Source: Serratia sp. Ag1
GTDB taxonomy: Bacteria; Pseudomonadota; Gammaproteobacteria; Enterobacterales; Enterobacteriaceae
Length of the DNA stretch: 64,000 nucleotides
Direction of reading: 5' to 3'
Assembly: GCF_000743355.1 (NCBI RefSeq)
Contig: NZ_JQEI01000001.1
Span: 32,822 to 96,821, forward strand
The translations under genes were made by a program, and so were the position numbers. Of this stretch, positions 12,309-22,504 are shown piece by piece. The notes under the pieces were generated by a model, which worked only from the letters and a program-made list of their open reading frames with translations, made no database searches and was not told where the DNA came from. Every line of letters begins with the position of its first letter. The stretch's first letter is position 1.

Positions 12309-13792
12309 GCCAACACCCCCAGTAAACGTGCAACGGTAGTACGATCGGAGTAATCCAGGCGACGATGACCCACCACTTGATAATCCTCATGGCCTTTACC
12401 TGCCACCAGGACGACATCCTGTTCTTTCGCCTGCATGATGGCACTGGTGACGGCTTCTGCACGCCCATGGATCACCTGCACATGCCCGGCATCGAGCAAT
12501 CCGGCCAGAATATCTTTGATGATTGCCTGCGGTTCTTCGGTACGCGGGTTATCGTCGGTCACCACAACGCGATCGGCAAACTGCTCGGCAATCCCGCCCA
12601 TAAGTGGGCGCTTACCTCTGTCGCGATCGCCACCGCAACCAAATACGCACCACAGTTGCCCCTGGCAATGTAAACGCGCAGCTTCCAACGCTTTTTCCAA
12701 GGCATCCGGGGTATGGGCATAATCCACCACCACCGTCGGCTTCCCCGGCGCATTAAACACTTCCATGCGGCCACAGACCGGCTGCAACTGATTGGCGGTT
12801 TTTACCAGTTCATCAAACGGGTAACCAAGAGACAGCAAAGTTGCCAGCGCCAGCAGCAGATTACTGACGTTAAATGCCCCCATCAGGCGGCTTTCAATCT
12901 CGCCATCACCCCAGCTTGAGCTGAAATGCACGGTGGCACCGTTATCGTGGTAATTCACTGAGGTCGCTTTCAGCCAACGACCACGGCAACCTGGTTGTAA
13001 GTTGGCTTGCATGGTCACGGCTACCGCATCGGGTAATTTAGCCAACCAGCGATGACCCACTTCATCATCGGCATTAATGATCGCCTGCCCGACTTCATGC
13101 TGCGCAAACAGCGACCATTTAGCCGCTTCATAACTGGCCATATCGCCATGATAATCCAGATGATCGCGGCTCAGGTTAGTAAATACTGCGGCAGCAAAGG
13201 GTAAAGCGACGACTCGGTGTTGCACCAGTCCGTGAGAAGAGACTTCCATCGCAGCAACAGTGGCACCCTGAGTGGCCAAATCGTTGAGGATATGTTGAAC
13301 ATCAACCGCAGAACCGGTGGTATTTTCCGTTGGGCAAACCTGTCCCAACAACCCATTCCCCACTGTCCCCATAACGGCGGCGGTTTCACCCAGCAGTTGG
13401 CTCCATTGCGCCAGCAACTGCGTAGTGGTGGTTTTACCGTTGGTACCAGTCACACCGATCAGACGCAAACGCTCTGCGGGTTGCTGGTAGAAACGCCCGG
13501 CGAGTGCAGAAAGACGCTGGCTGAGTTGGCTAAGGTAAATGACGGGCACACCGTGCATTTCGCAAATTTCCCCGTCTTCAGCCTGGCCTTCAGCTTCGGC
13601 GATGACAGCGGCAACCCCTTGCGCGATGGCTTGCGGAATATAGCGGCGGCCATCCGCCTGATGACCGACCACGGCGACAAACAGATCCCCGGCAGCCGCA
13701 ATGCGGCTGTCTAATATCATTTCCCTCAGCTGGCGCTCGGGTGCTGCTGGCACCCAAGGAGCGAGTAAATCGCGTAAATTACGATCTGCCAC
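12305..13792 (-). CDS. murE: UDP-MurNAc-L-Ala-D-Glu:meso-diaminopimelate ligase
   Basis: MurE adds the third stem-peptide residue. The product is 495 residues. The P-loop is [14 protein letters not shown]. The motif [11 protein letters not shown] contains the DNPR sequence that selects meso-diaminopimelate rather than L-lysine, as expected for a Gram-negative. Its start lies inside the end of ftsI (14-base overlap), suggesting coupled translation. Confidence 0.97.
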   Translation of the reverse strand: MADRNLRDLLAPWVPAAPERQLREMILDSRIAAAGDLFVAVVGHQADGRRYIPQAIAQGVAAVIAEAEGQAEDGEICEMHGVPVIYLSQLSQRLSALAGRFYQQPAERLRLIGVTGTNGKTTTTQLLAQWSQLLGETAAVMGTVGNGLLGQVCPTENTTGSAVDVQHILNDLATQGATVAAMEVSSHGLVQHRVVALPFAAAVFTNLSRDHLDYHGDMASYEAAKWSLFAQHEVGQAIINADDEVGHRWLAKLPDAVAVTMQANLQPGCRGRWLKATSVNYHDNGATVHFSSSWGDGEIESRLMGAFNVSNLLLALATLLSLGYPFDELVKTANQLQPVCGRMEVFNAPGKPTVVVDYAHTPDALEKALEAARLHCQGQLWCVFGCGGDRDRGKRPLMGGIAEQFADRVVVTDDNPRTEEPQAIIKDILAGLLDAGHVQVIHGRAEAVTSAIMQAKEQDVVLVAGKGHEDYQVVGHRRLDYSDRTTVARLLGVLA

Positions 13793-15542
13793 CTGTACCC
13801 TCTTTACTGTTGATAACTAATTCGCTTTTGTCGCCAGTGGGTAAAGCATCCGGCTCAACGTTCATGATCCGCAACACTCCCCCCATGATCGCACCAAACA
13901 CTGGCGCGGAAATCGCACCGCCGTAGTACTTCCCACCCTGTGGATCGTTAATGACCACCACCAGAGCAAAACGGGGTTGGCTGGCGGGTGCCACCCCTGC
14001 GGTATAAGCGATATATCGGTTGACGTATTTACCGTCCGGGCCGACTTTTTTCGCGGTACCGGTTTTAATCGCAATCCGGTAACCCTTGATGGCGGCTTTC
14101 ACGCCACCACCGCCCGGCAACGCCACGCTTTCCATCATGTGAACCACGGTACGCACCGTAGCCTCTGGGAAGACGCGCTCACCGGCCACCGGAGGGTCAA
14201 CCTTGGTGATCGACAACGGGCGATACACGCCCAAGCTGCCGATCGTGGCATAGACTCGCGCTAACTGTAACGGCGTTACCATTAGCCCGTAGCCGAAAGA
14301 GAAGGTGGCCCTCTCTATGTCAGACCACCGTTGTTTTTTTGGGTATAAGCCACTGCTTTCTCCGACCAGCCCCAAATTGGTCGCTTTTCCCAGTCCAAAA
14401 CGTGAGTAAGTGTCTACTAACGCTGAGGACGGCATCGCTAACGCCAGTTTAGAAACACCGACGTTACTCGACTTCTGCAAAATCCCGGTCATGGACAGTT
14501 CCGAATAACGTGCCACATCTTTGATTTCGTGACCGTTAATACGGTAAGGAATGGTATTGAGCACGCTGTTCTCTTTCACTACGCCGCGCTGCAATGCCGT
14601 CATTACCACCATCGGTTTCACTGTGGAACCCGGTTCAAAAATATCGGTGATCGCGCGGTTACGCATGGTGTCTTTCGGCGTACCGGCCATGTTGTTCGGG
14701 TTATATGACGGGCTATTGGCCATCGCCAATACTTCGCCGGTATTCACGTCCACCAGCACGGCGGTGCCTGATTCCGCCTTGTTGAACGCAACCGCATTAT
14801 TCAATTCGCGGTAAACCAGCGCCTGTAAACGCTCGTCAATGCTCAACATCAGGTTATGGGCTGCCAGGCTGTCTACCGAAGAGACATCCTCAATCACCCG
14901 GCCATAACGATCTTTGCGTACAGTGCGTTCACCCGGTTGCCCGGTCAGCCAGCGGTCGAAGCTCTTTTCAACCCCTTCAATACCTTGGCCATCGATATTG
15001 GTCACGCCGATGATATGGGCCGTCACTTGGCCTGAAGGATAATAACGGCGTGACTCCTGACGCAGGTAAATCCCCGGCAGTTTCAGCTTATGGATATAGT
15101 CACCGATCGCCGGATTAACCTGCCGTGCCAGATAAACAAAGCGCCCTTTCGGGTTGGCATTAATACGGTTGGAGAGTTGATCCAATGGGATCTGCAACGC
15201 ATCGGAAAGCGCCTTCCAGCGCGAATCCAGCGTAATCCCCCCGTGCTCGATCAATTCTTTCGGATCGGCCCAGACGGCGTTCACCGGGACGCTCACCGCC
15301 AATGGCCGCCCAGAACGATCGCTGATCATGCCGCGCGCAGTTGGAACCTCCTGCACCCGCAGCGAGCGCATATCGCCCTCTTTCACCAGTTGTTCAGGGT
15401 TGATCACCTGCAGATAAGCCACGCGCACCATCAAGCCGACCAATGCCAGCAAAATACAACCGCACAGCAACGCAAAACGCCAGCTGACAAAGCTGGCTTG
15501 GTCTTCCTGGCGTCTCAACCTACCGGGGCGTGCTGCTTTCAT
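13779..15542 (-). CDS. ftsI: Septal peptidoglycan transpeptidase FtsI (PBP3)
   Basis: FtsI crosslinks septal peptidoglycan and is a class B penicillin-binding protein. The 587-residue product (E. coli 588) has a short cytoplasmic tail, one membrane segment near residues 22-42, a pedestal domain and a transpeptidase domain. The active-site motifs are all present: STVK within [10 protein letters not shown] (serine near residue 307), SSN within KSSNVGVSK, and KTGT within AIKTGTAKK. It lies 42 bases after ftsL. Confidence 0.97.
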   Translation of the reverse strand: MKAARPGRLRRQEDQASFVSWRFALLCGCILLALVGLMVRVAYLQVINPEQLVKEGDMRSLRVQEVPTARGMISDRSGRPLAVSVPVNAVWADPKELIEHGGITLDSRWKALSDALQIPLDQLSNRINANPKGRFVYLARQVNPAIGDYIHKLKLPGIYLRQESRRYYPSGQVTAHIIGVTNIDGQGIEGVEKSFDRWLTGQPGERTVRKDRYGRVIEDVSSVDSLAAHNLMLSIDERLQALVYRELNNAVAFNKAESGTAVLVDVNTGEVLAMANSPSYNPNNMAGTPKDTMRNRAITDIFEPGSTVKPMVVMTALQRGVVKENSVLNTIPYRINGHEIKDVARYSELSMTGILQKSSNVGVSKLALAMPSSALVDTYSRFGLGKATNLGLVGESSGLYPKKQRWSDIERATFSFGYGLMVTPLQLARVYATIGSLGVYRPLSITKVDPPVAGERVFPEATVRTVVHMMESVALPGGGGVKAAIKGYRIAIKTGTAKKVGPDGKYVNRYIAYTAGVAPASQPRFALVVVINDPQGGKYYGGAISAPVFGAIMGGVLRIMNVEPDALPTGDKSELVINSKEGTGGRS

Positions 15543-15584
15543 TGCTTCTCTTTCTGCTCCGTATCGTCAATGCGGTTAAGCCTT

Positions 15585-15905
15585 TTAGGGTTTAACGATG
15601 ATATTTTCCTGCGATGGATCAACGTGCTGCATGTGCAACTTCTCAGTGGCAATACGTTCTACACGGCTATGATCGCCAAGGGCATTTTCTTCCAGAATCA
15701 GGTTGCGCCACTCAATATCCAGCGCATCCCGCTCCAACACCAACTGTTCGCGTTCAGCGGTCAACAAGCGGGTCCGGTGCGCCGTGGTAACCACAAAAAC
15801 AGCGGAAACCAGCACAGCGACCAATAAGATCAGCGGTATTTTGGCGTTACGCAGTAAGTCCCCGCCAATAACCCCAACCAGCCCGTGACGCTGATTGCCA
15901 ATCAC
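15585..15905 (-). CDS. ftsL: Cell division protein FtsL
   Basis: FtsL is a small bitopic protein of the FtsQBL complex. The 106-residue product has one membrane segment (about residues 23-42) followed by a leucine-zipper-like coiled coil, [19 protein letters not shown], nearly identical to E. coli. The start is a GTG overlapping the rsmH stop (GTGA). It is the only start in this frame, because a stop lies five codons upstream. The product therefore lacks about 15 residues of the cytoplasmic N-terminus present in the 121-residue E. coli protein. Confidence 0.93.
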   Translation of the reverse strand: MIGNQRHGLVGVIGGDLLRNAKIPLILLVAVLVSAVFVVTTAHRTRLLTAEREQLVLERDALDIEWRNLILEENALGDHSRVERIATEKLHMQHVDPSQENIIVKP

Positions 15906-16843
15906 GCGGACATCCTCTCAGCAATACGCAGCACCGAACTGCGCGCTCGCGGGTTTTCCGCCACTTCATCGTCAGACGGCATCATTTTGCCCAATGCTTT
16001 CAGTGTGCGCCCCCCAAGTTCACGCAGTTGCGCTTCGGTCAACGGGATCCCGGCAGGTACCTGGGCTCCCCGGCTATGGTGGCGCATAAAGCGTTTAACA
16101 ATGCGATCTTCCAATGAATGGAAGCTGATAATCGACAAGCGGCCATGCGGGGCCAATACCGCCAGCGCGCCATCCAGAGCACGCTCGATCTCTTCCAGTT
16201 CACTGTTGATATAAATACGGATCGCCTGGAAACTGCGCGTTGCCGGGTGCTTGTGTTTTTCACGGAATGGACTGGCGTTAGCAATCAGATCCGCTAACTC
16301 CTTGGTGCGCGTCATTGGCTCGGTACGGTTTCTTTCCACGATGGCGCGGGCAATACGCTTGGCAAAACGCTCTTCGCCAAAGGTTTTCAGCACCCAGGCA
16401 ATATCATCAGCTTCGGCTTTCATCAGCCATTCGGCGGCAGACTGGCCGCTGGAAGGATCCATCCGCATATCCAGCGGGCCGTCGCGCATAAAGGAAAAAC
16501 CGCGCTCAGCATCATCCAACTGCGGGGAAGAAACCCCCAAGTCGAGCAACACACCGTCAATTTTGCCTACCAGATCGCGCTCTTGCGCATAATGCGCCAG
16601 ATCCGAAAATGGGCCATGTATGATAGAGAAACGAGGGTCTTCAATAGATTGGGCGGCAGCAATAGCCTGCGGATCGCGATCGATTGCCAACAAACGCCCT
16701 TCCGGCCCCAGTTGGGACAGAATCAGACGAGAATGGCCACCGCGACCAAAAGTTCCGTCAATATATGTGCCGTTACTGCGGATGTTGAGGCCGTTCACAG
16801 CCTCATCCAACAGTACGGTGGTGTGCTTATAGTTTTCCAACAT
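15902..16843 (-). CDS. rsmH: 16S rRNA m4C1402 methyltransferase RsmH
   Basis: RsmH (formerly MraW) is the S-adenosylmethionine-dependent N4-methyltransferase for C1402 of 16S rRNA. The 313-residue product has the SAM-binding sequence [16 protein letters not shown] at the N-terminus, then [18 protein letters not shown], the alpha-helical insert, and the C-terminal [17 protein letters not shown]. It sits two bases after mraZ and overlaps ftsL by 4 bases. Confidence 0.97.
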   Translation of the reverse strand: MLENYKHTTVLLDEAVNGLNIRSNGTYIDGTFGRGGHSRLILSQLGPEGRLLAIDRDPQAIAAAQSIEDPRFSIIHGPFSDLAHYAQERDLVGKIDGVLLDLGVSSPQLDDAERGFSFMRDGPLDMRMDPSSGQSAAEWLMKAEADDIAWVLKTFGEERFAKRIARAIVERNRTEPMTRTKELADLIANASPFREKHKHPATRSFQAIRIYINSELEEIERALDGALAVLAPHGRLSIISFHSLEDRIVKRFMRHHSRGAQVPAGIPLTEAQLRELGGRTLKALGKMMPSDDEVAENPRARSSVLRIAERMSA

Positions 16844-16845
16844 GC

Positions 16846-17304
16846 TTATAATGACAAATCCTGTAGCCGCTCAGATAACGGTTCCTGAGTGGACTGTTCA
16901 GCGTCAATATCCTTCTTGACTTGTAGATACCAGGTCTGTTCATCCCACAGTTCAAACTTGTTGAACTGCCCGACCAGCATCACTTCTTTCGTTAGCCCGG
17001 CGTGTTGACGCAGCGTACTGGCTAACAGCAACCGCCCGGCACTATCCATCTGACATTCGCTGGCATGCCCCAACAGCAAGCGCTGAACGCGGCGCTCGGC
17101 GGGATTCATGCTCGACAGACGGGACAATTTTTGTTCGATAACTTCCCATTCGGGTAAAGGATAAAGCAGCAGACAGGGCTGATGGAGGTCAATGGTACAA
17201 ACCATTTGGCCTTGCGATTCCTCATTCAGTAAATCCCGATAACGGGTGGGTACGGCAAGCCGCCCTTTACTGTCGAGGTTAACCAGCGTCGCTCCACGAA
17301 ACAT
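16846..17304 (-). CDS. mraZ: Transcriptional regulator MraZ
   Basis: MraZ is a ring-forming DNA-binding protein with two SpoVT/AbrB-like domains that represses the dcw operon. The start chosen is the ATG at 17304 ([19 protein letters not shown]), which matches E. coli MraZ; a longer frame upstream would read through the operator. The product is 152 residues, the usual length. The repeated [13 protein letters not shown] and [13 protein letters not shown] stretches mark the two domains. It is the first gene of the dcw cluster and follows its own operator repeats. Confidence 0.96.
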   Translation of the reverse strand: MFRGATLVNLDSKGRLAVPTRYRDLLNEESQGQMVCTIDLHQPCLLLYPLPEWEVIEQKLSRLSSMNPAERRVQRLLLGHASECQMDSAGRLLLASTLRQHAGLTKEVMLVGQFNKFELWDEQTWYLQVKKDIDAEQSTQEPLSERLQDLSL

Positions 17305-17332
17305 ACCTGAGCTACCCCCCAGTGACCTTTTC

Positions 17333-17357
17333 CACCACTTTCCCCCACAAATTACCA
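17333..17357 (-). promoter_or_regulatory. MraZ operator: three direct repeats upstream of mraZ
   Basis: On the minus strand three 5-mers TGGTA, TGGGG and TGGTG occur at 17357-17353, 17347-17343 and 17337-17333, with an exact 10-base period. E. coli MraZ binds TGGGN repeats separated by 5 bases at this place. Two of the three copies have T at the fourth position. Confidence 0.75.
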
Positions 17358-17364
17358 CATTAAG

Positions 17365-17394
17365 AGTTTACGGAGGGTATGAAAACCTTGTCAA
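17365..17394 (-). promoter_or_regulatory. Main dcw promoter (Pmra)
   Basis: On the minus strand a perfect -35 box TTGACA (17394-17389) and a -10 box TAAACT (17370-17365) are separated by 18 bases. The predicted start lies just before or inside the MraZ repeats, so bound MraZ could block initiation. Confidence 0.75.
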
Positions 17395-18172
17395 GCCAGA
17401 GCGGCAGCGCTTTGGCAATATTTCTGTGGATATTTTGGGGGCTGACTCACGAAAAGAACTCTATTTATTAAACGAATAAAAAATAACATCCTGATAAACG
17501 GGGATAATTTTCTAAACGAAAATGAGGTGATTAAAAATGTCGCACATTGGCGATTAATTAACTCATTAGTTCCTTCTGCAATCCAGATCTCACTTTTTAC
17601 CCGGATAGCCACGGGATGTCACCCTGCGGCAAGCCGCGCCGGATAAGGCTTGGCTGCACATCACCCATTTGCGGATTTATGTCTTAAACCATTGACTTAA
17701 TAACGCCAGAGACATATTTCGCCGCAAACAGCGCGCTATTCTACGTCAATTATTCTATCAATGAAGAACCCGCAGAAAAAATATATTGCCCGGATATTAC
17801 TGAGCTTACTCATTCGAATTTAAATCAATTTACTGAGATTCCTCTTAAAACACTCACTTACAATTCAGACCGAAATTTTTTACATTTTCGTCCATTTCTG
17901 CATGAACCAGGTTTTCTGCACCAACATCAAGGAAAAAATCACAACACACTGTTTTTAATAGCATTTACAATATTAACCATTTTTAATCCCTCCAAGCGAT
18001 GCTTTGAGCCCTCTCATCAGGATAAAAACCACACAATTGTTAAAAATAAAAATATCAAGCTAGTTAAAATAAATAAATAGCTTAGTACACTGGATAATAA
18101 ATAAAAATCAGTTTATTACACCACATTAACAAATTAACTAAAAATGTTAACCTGTTCATAGGAGCTTATCCC
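17395..18172. other. AT-rich intergenic region between the dcw promoter and alaE
   Basis: About 780 bases between divergent mraZ and alaE, with no open frame I could support. Most of it is AT-rich. A small GC-rich hairpin (GCGGC-AA-GCCGC) followed by GCCGGATAAGGC, resembling half of a REP unit, lies at 17624-17650. An alaE promoter must lie near the right end, but I could not fix one. Confidence 0.6.
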
Positions 18173-18613
18173 ATGTTTTCACCTGCTTCACGCTTACGCA
18201 GTGCTGCCGCCGACACTTTTGCTTTGGTGGTGTACTGCTTTCTGGCAGGTATGGCGATTGAAATCCTGATTTCTGGCATGAGCTTCAGTCAGTCACTTTC
18301 TTCCCGCTTATTGTCGATTCCCGTCAACATTCTTATTGCCTGGCCCTATGGCCGCTACCGCGACTTTTTTATCGCAACAGCCCGCCGTTTCCCTCAAGGG
18401 CAGTTTTTACTGCGCAATCTGGCGGATCTGCTGGCCTATGTCAGTTTTCAGTCACCTGTTTATGCTGCGATCCTGTGGAGCGTGGGTGCCGATGGGCAAC
18501 AAATCATGGCGGCGGTGGCCAGTAATGCGGTGGTGTCCATGGCAATGGGGGTAGTATACGGCTACTTTCTGGAATATTGCCGCCGCTTGTTTCGCGTGGT
18601 GGGGTATGTATAA
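18173..18613 (+). CDS. alaE: L-alanine exporter AlaE
   Basis: AlaE is a small inner-membrane protein that exports L-alanine and protects cells from its accumulation. The 146-residue product closely follows E. coli AlaE (149 aa), starting MFSPASRLR and containing [20 protein letters not shown] and [11 protein letters not shown]. Four hydrophobic segments are apparent. AGGAG eight bases before the ATG supports the start. E. coli alaE is far from the dcw cluster; here it stands between cra and mraZ on the opposite strand. E. coli alaE is induced by alanine through Lrp. Confidence 0.93.
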   Translation: MFSPASRLRSAAADTFALVVYCFLAGMAIEILISGMSFSQSLSSRLLSIPVNILIAWPYGRYRDFFIATARRFPQGQFLLRNLADLLAYVSFQSPVYAAILWSVGADGQQIMAAVASNAVVSMAMGVVYGYFLEYCRRLFRVVGYV

Positions 18614-18617
18614 AACC

Positions 18618-18643
18618 AAAGGCCAGTGGCAGACTGGCCCTTT
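18618..18643. terminator. Probable bidirectional terminator between alaE and cra
   Basis: GGCCAGT and ACTGGCC pair across a 5-base loop, flanked by AAA on one side and TTT on the other. It lies between the convergent ends of alaE and cra. Confidence 0.7.
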
Positions 18644-18647
18644 GGGC

Positions 18648-19652
18648 TTATTTCCGGCTCAGGCTGCCACGGCGGAACAGATTACGACGGATGCGCGTCA
18701 TGCCTGGTTTAGGCTTACGCGGTTCGTCAAGACTGGCCAGAACCAGTTCTAACACCCGTTCAGCCACATCACGGTGGCGCTGCGCCACGGCCAGCACCGG
18801 GCACTCAAGGAAATCCAGCAGTTCATTATCGCCAAAAGTGGCAATAGCCAGATCCGTTGGTAAGTGCCCATATTTTTTCAACGTGACATCCATCACTCCC
18901 TGCAACAGGGAAAAGGACGTGGTAAACAGCGCCTGCGGCATTGGGTGGGTTTTCAGCCATTCAGCAAACAGCGCACCAGCAGCCTCGCGTTCATAACTGT
19001 TAGCATACAGATAGTCCACATGACGTTCGTCATCCTGCCAAGCTTGGCGGAACCCCTGCTCACGTAGAAAACTCACGGAAAGCTCTGGCAATGCCCCAAG
19101 ATATAACACCGACTTAGCCGGGAAACCGCGCAACTCCTGCGCCAGCGCCAAGGAATCCTCCTGATCGGCCCCAACCACGCTGATGAAATGTTCACGATCC
19201 AGCGCGCGATCTAACGCAATGATCGGGAAAGGATCGTTGGCCCAACGCTGATAGAAAGGATGCTCCGGCGGCAATGCCGTCGACACAATGATAGCATCCA
19301 CCTGGCGCTGCAACAGATGCTCAACGCAGCGCATTTCGTTGTCCGGCTGATCTTCAGAACAGGCAATCAGCAGTTGATAACCCCGCTGGCGCGCCTGCCG
19401 CTCAAGATAGTTGGCGATACGGGTATAACTGGTATTTTCAAGATCCGGTATCACCAGGCCGATTGAGCGAGTACGGCCAGCGCGTAACCCTGCCGCAACA
19501 GCATTCGGGTGATAGTTGTGCTCCCTGACCACGGCCATCACTTTTTCAACGGTTTTATCGCTGACACGATACTGCTTCGCCTTACCGTTGATGACATAAC
19601 TGGCCGTAGTGCGCGAAACGCCTGCGAGACGCGCGATTTCATCCAGTTTCAC
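18648..19652 (-). CDS. cra: Catabolite repressor/activator Cra (FruR)
   Basis: Cra is a LacI-family regulator of carbon flow. It represses glycolytic genes and activates gluconeogenic ones, and is displaced by fructose phosphates. The 334-residue product is almost identical to E. coli Cra across the N-terminal helix-turn-helix ([20 protein letters not shown]) and hinge, with a periplasmic-binding-type sensor domain after it. The start is GTG, as in E. coli, nine bases after the stop of a possible short leader frame. It sits next to ilvIH, as in E. coli. Confidence 0.97.
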   Translation of the reverse strand: MKLDEIARLAGVSRTTASYVINGKAKQYRVSDKTVEKVMAVVREHNYHPNAVAAGLRAGRTRSIGLVIPDLENTSYTRIANYLERQARQRGYQLLIACSEDQPDNEMRCVEHLLQRQVDAIIVSTALPPEHPFYQRWANDPFPIIALDRALDREHFISVVGADQEDSLALAQELRGFPAKSVLYLGALPELSVSFLREQGFRQAWQDDERHVDYLYANSYEREAAGALFAEWLKTHPMPQALFTTSFSLLQGVMDVTLKKYGHLPTDLAIATFGDNELLDFLECPVLAVAQRHRDVAERVLELVLASLDEPRKPKPGMTRIRRNLFRRGSLSRK

Positions 19653-19661
19653 GTTAACCCC

Positions 19662-19781
19662 TTAATGATGCTGAAAATAAAAAGCAATCAAGATGGCGGT
19701 TTGGCTCTTGCGGCCAAACCACGCTGCGATTTGAAAGCTGAAAGATCCTGAGTAACCATAATAATCACTATGGTTATTCAT
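19662..19781 (-). CDS. Possible short leader ORF upstream of cra
   Basis: A 39-codon frame starts ATG at 19781 (MNNHSDYYGYSG) and ends at 19662, nine bases before the cra GTG. E. coli has a 28-codon leader, fruL, at this position. The stretch AAWFGRKSQ is only loosely like part of FruL. There is no clear ribosome-binding site, so this is tentative. Confidence 0.3.
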   Translation of the reverse strand: MNNHSDYYGYSGSFSFQIAAWFGRKSQTAILIAFYFQHH

Positions 19782-19870
19782 CCCACCCCTTGGATCTAAC
19801 CGCAGAAAACCCGGTCGAGCAACCGCTTTTGCAGAAAGGTGCCAGCAAATGACTAAAAAGCCGAAAAAAA

Positions 19871-19896
19871 AGGCGCAGCAGTAAAGCTACGCCTTC
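19871..19896 (-). terminator. Intrinsic terminator of ilvIH
   Basis: On the minus strand a 9-bp stem (AGGCGTAGC with GCTGCGCCT, one G-U pair) with a short loop is followed by a run of about eight T residues. It begins about 28 bases after the ilvH stop. Confidence 0.85.
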
Positions 19897-19923
19897 TCGT
19901 TAACCCGCAAAAAATCAGCGTGG

Positions 19924-20418
19924 TTAGCGCATGATTTTATCACCGCGCGAAACACCAATAATTCCTGAGCGCACGACTTCAACAATTTCAGCCACTTCAC
20001 GCACAGCATTCAGGAACGCGTCCAGTTTGTCGCTGGTTCCCGCCAGTTGCACGGTGTAGAGCGAAGAAGTGACATCCACGATCTGACCACGGAAAATATC
20101 CGTGCTACGCTTCACCTCTTCACGCCCGTAACCACTGGCCTGCAATTTCACCAGCATGATCTCACGCTCAACATGCGCCCCTTGGACCAGTTCGCTAACG
20201 CGCAGCACATCAACCAGTTTGTGCAGTTGCTTCTCGATCTGCTCGAGCACCTTTTCGTCACCCACAGTCTGAATCGTCATGCGTGACAACGTAGGATCGT
20301 CAGTCGGTGCTACCGTCAGGCTTTCAATGTTATAGCCACGCTGAGAGAACAGCCCTACCACGCGCGACAACGCACCTGATTCGTTTTCCAGCAGTACAGA
20401 TAAAATACGGCGCCTCAT
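19924..20418 (-). CDS. ilvH: Acetolactate synthase III, small (regulatory) subunit
   Basis: IlvH binds valine through its ACT domain and confers feedback inhibition on the IlvI catalytic subunit. The start is the ATG at 20418 ([13 protein letters not shown]), overlapping the ilvI stop as TGATG; an open stretch before it lies inside ilvI. The product is 164 residues (E. coli 163). The N-terminal ACT domain reads [21 protein letters not shown], and the C-terminal half has [20 protein letters not shown]. Confidence 0.96.
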   Translation of the reverse strand: MRRRILSVLLENESGALSRVVGLFSQRGYNIESLTVAPTDDPTLSRMTIQTVGDEKVLEQIEKQLHKLVDVLRVSELVQGAHVEREIMLVKLQASGYGREEVKRSTDIFRGQIVDVTSSLYTVQLAGTSDKLDAFLNAVREVAEIVEVVRSGIIGVSRGDKIMR

Positions 20419-22136
20419 CAGGTTCTCTCCGTTTTGCTTAGCCACATATCGTCCATGCTTCCACCGCGAATTTGCATCGGGTACACATGTTCAGTTTCAT
20501 CGACGGTAACATCAACAAACACTAACCGCTCTTTCTCAGCCAACGCCTGCGCCAGTTTGCTTTCCAGCTCATCAGGAGTGCGGATTGAGATCCCCACATG
20601 ACCGTATGCCTCCGCCAGTTTCACAAAATCCGGCAGAGAATTCATATAGGATTGGGAATGGCGGCCAGAATAGATCATATCCTGCCACTGCTTCACCATA
20701 CCCAGATAGCCGTTGTTCAGATTGAGCACGATTACCGGCAGGTTGTACTGCATAGCAGTGGACAACTCCTGAATATTCATCTGGATACTGCCGTCACCAG
20801 TGACACACACCACGGTTTCTTCTGGCAATGCCAACTTCACCCCCAGCGCCGCAGGCAAGCCAAAGCCCATGGTGCCTAATCCGCCAGAGTTAATCCAACG
20901 GCGTGGCTTATCAAACGGGTAGTAAAGTGCGGCAAACATCTGGTGTTGACCAACGTCAGAGGTAACATAAGCATCACCTTTGGTCAGCCGGTGCAAGGTT
21001 TCAATCACCGCTTGAGGCTTGATAGTGCCGCTGTTCTTGTCGTAACCCAGGCAATCGCGTGCCCGCCACTGTTCGATGGATTGCCACCAGTCGCGCAACG
21101 CGTCGAAATCCTGCGTTTTGTCACTTTGTGCCAATAACTCCAGCATTTGCACCAAGACCTGCTTGGCATCACCAACGATAGGAATATCGGCATCGACCGT
21201 TTTAGAAATCGAGGTCGGGTCGATATCGATATGCAACACGGTAGCGTCCGGGCAATATTTAATCAGGTTGTTGGTGGTACGATCGTCAAAACGTACCCCG
21301 ACGGCAAAGATCACATCGGAGTTATGCATGGTGTTATTGGCTTCATAAGTCCCGTGCATCCCCAGCATACCCACGCTTTGCCGGTGAGTACCAGGGAACG
21401 CCCCCAATCCCATCAGCGTGCAGGTTACCGGCAGATTCAGTTTCTCGGCCAGTTGTAACAACTCTTCATGACAGCCTGAATTGATTGCCCCACCGCCCAC
21501 GTACATCACGGGTTTTTTTGCTGCCAGAATGGTCTGCAGAGCGCGCTTTATCTGCCCACGATGCCCTTGCACCGTTGGGTGATAAGAACGCATACTGACG
21601 TCTTTCGGATAGGCATAAGGCATTTTCACTGCCGGGCCAACAATATCTTTGGGCAGATCGATCACCACCGGGCCAGGGCGGCCAGTAGAAGCTAGATAGA
21701 ACGCTTTCTTCAATACGGAAGGAATATCTTCAGTGCGTTTGACCAGAAAGCTGTGCTTCACCACCGGGCGGGAGATCCCCACCATATCGCACTCTTGGAA
21801 AGCATCGTAACCAATCAGTGAACTGGGAACCTGGCCAGAAAGCACTACCATAGGGATGGAATCCATATACGCCGTGGCAATGCCGGTAATCGCATTGGTC
21901 GCACCAGGGCCGGATGTTACGAGAACCACCCCCACTTCACCGGTCGCACGCGCATAGCCATCGGCCATATGCACGGCTCCCTGCTCATGCCGCACCAGAA
22001 TATGATCGATGCCCCCAACCGTGTGCAGGGCGTCATAAATATCCAGTACCGCCCCGCCCGGATAGCCGAATACATGTTTAACGCCCTGATCGATCAACGA
22101 TCGGACGACCATCTCGGCTCCTGACAACATTTCCAT
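20418..22136 (-). CDS. ilvI: Acetolactate synthase III, large (catalytic) subunit
   Basis: IlvI is the thiamin-diphosphate and FAD-dependent enzyme that condenses pyruvate with pyruvate or 2-oxobutyrate in valine, leucine and isoleucine synthesis. The product is 572 residues (E. coli 574). The catalytic glutamate region [15 protein letters not shown] is near residue 50. The ThDP-binding motif is [16 protein letters not shown] with NNGYLGMV after it. A strong GGAGG precedes the ATG. In E. coli the operon is activated by Lrp. Confidence 0.97.
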   Translation of the reverse strand: MEMLSGAEMVVRSLIDQGVKHVFGYPGGAVLDIYDALHTVGGIDHILVRHEQGAVHMADGYARATGEVGVVLVTSGPGATNAITGIATAYMDSIPMVVLSGQVPSSLIGYDAFQECDMVGISRPVVKHSFLVKRTEDIPSVLKKAFYLASTGRPGPVVIDLPKDIVGPAVKMPYAYPKDVSMRSYHPTVQGHRGQIKRALQTILAAKKPVMYVGGGAINSGCHEELLQLAEKLNLPVTCTLMGLGAFPGTHRQSVGMLGMHGTYEANNTMHNSDVIFAVGVRFDDRTTNNLIKYCPDATVLHIDIDPTSISKTVDADIPIVGDAKQVLVQMLELLAQSDKTQDFDALRDWWQSIEQWRARDCLGYDKNSGTIKPQAVIETLHRLTKGDAYVTSDVGQHQMFAALYYPFDKPRRWINSGGLGTMGFGLPAALGVKLALPEETVVCVTGDGSIQMNIQELSTAMQYNLPVIVLNLNNGYLGMVKQWQDMIYSGRHSQSYMNSLPDFVKLAEAYGHVGISIRTPDELESKLAQALAEKERLVFVDVTVDETEHVYPMQIRGGSMDDMWLSKTERT

Positions 22137-22504
22137 GGGTTTGCCTCCAGGCTTGCTTAATTCTTGTCTGGCGCTGAAACTAAGCGCCCGCGGTGGGGCA
22201 ACGCCCCAAAATTTATGGATGGTTTAGCTTGTATCGCAGTATTAAGCAGTGTCAGCGGAACTTAATACCGTGATACAGCCTAACATAACGCTAGAATATG
22301 AGGCAGGCAAACGGCAAAACAATCCGTTAACAACAAAGGTTGTTAACATCCGGCTGAGGATTAATCGCTTACAGAAACAATACGCTAGCCGCCAGCAATA
22401 ACCGCCAGGTATTGTTTCGTCTATGCCGGAAATTACCGAACGATATGATAGTCGTTATACTTCAACCCATGTTGGCTGTGCGCAACCTTCCTGGAGCAAC
22501 GCCA
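22137..22504. other. ilvIH leader and promoter region
   Basis: A gap of 368 bases upstream of ilvI. Next to the gene are two GC-rich hairpins, GGCGCT-7-AGCGCC at 22170-22188 and GGGGC-3-GCCCC near 22195-22207, which would lie in the ilvI mRNA leader. A perfect palindrome lies further up and has its own entry. I could not fix a promoter; in E. coli this region binds Lrp. Confidence 0.5.
22326..22347. promoter_or_regulatory. Perfect 9+9 inverted repeat upstream of ilvI
   Basis: GTTAACAAC and GTTGTTAAC are perfect reverse complements separated by AAAG. No U-run follows on either strand, and the symmetry suits a dimeric regulator. It stands about 190 bases before the ilvI ATG and 160 bases after the end of the acyl-CoA ligase gene. 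Confidence 0.5.

Noticed and set aside
17624..17650. REP-like sequence
   Set aside because: Only half of a REP palindrome is recognisable and there is no partner copy in the window.
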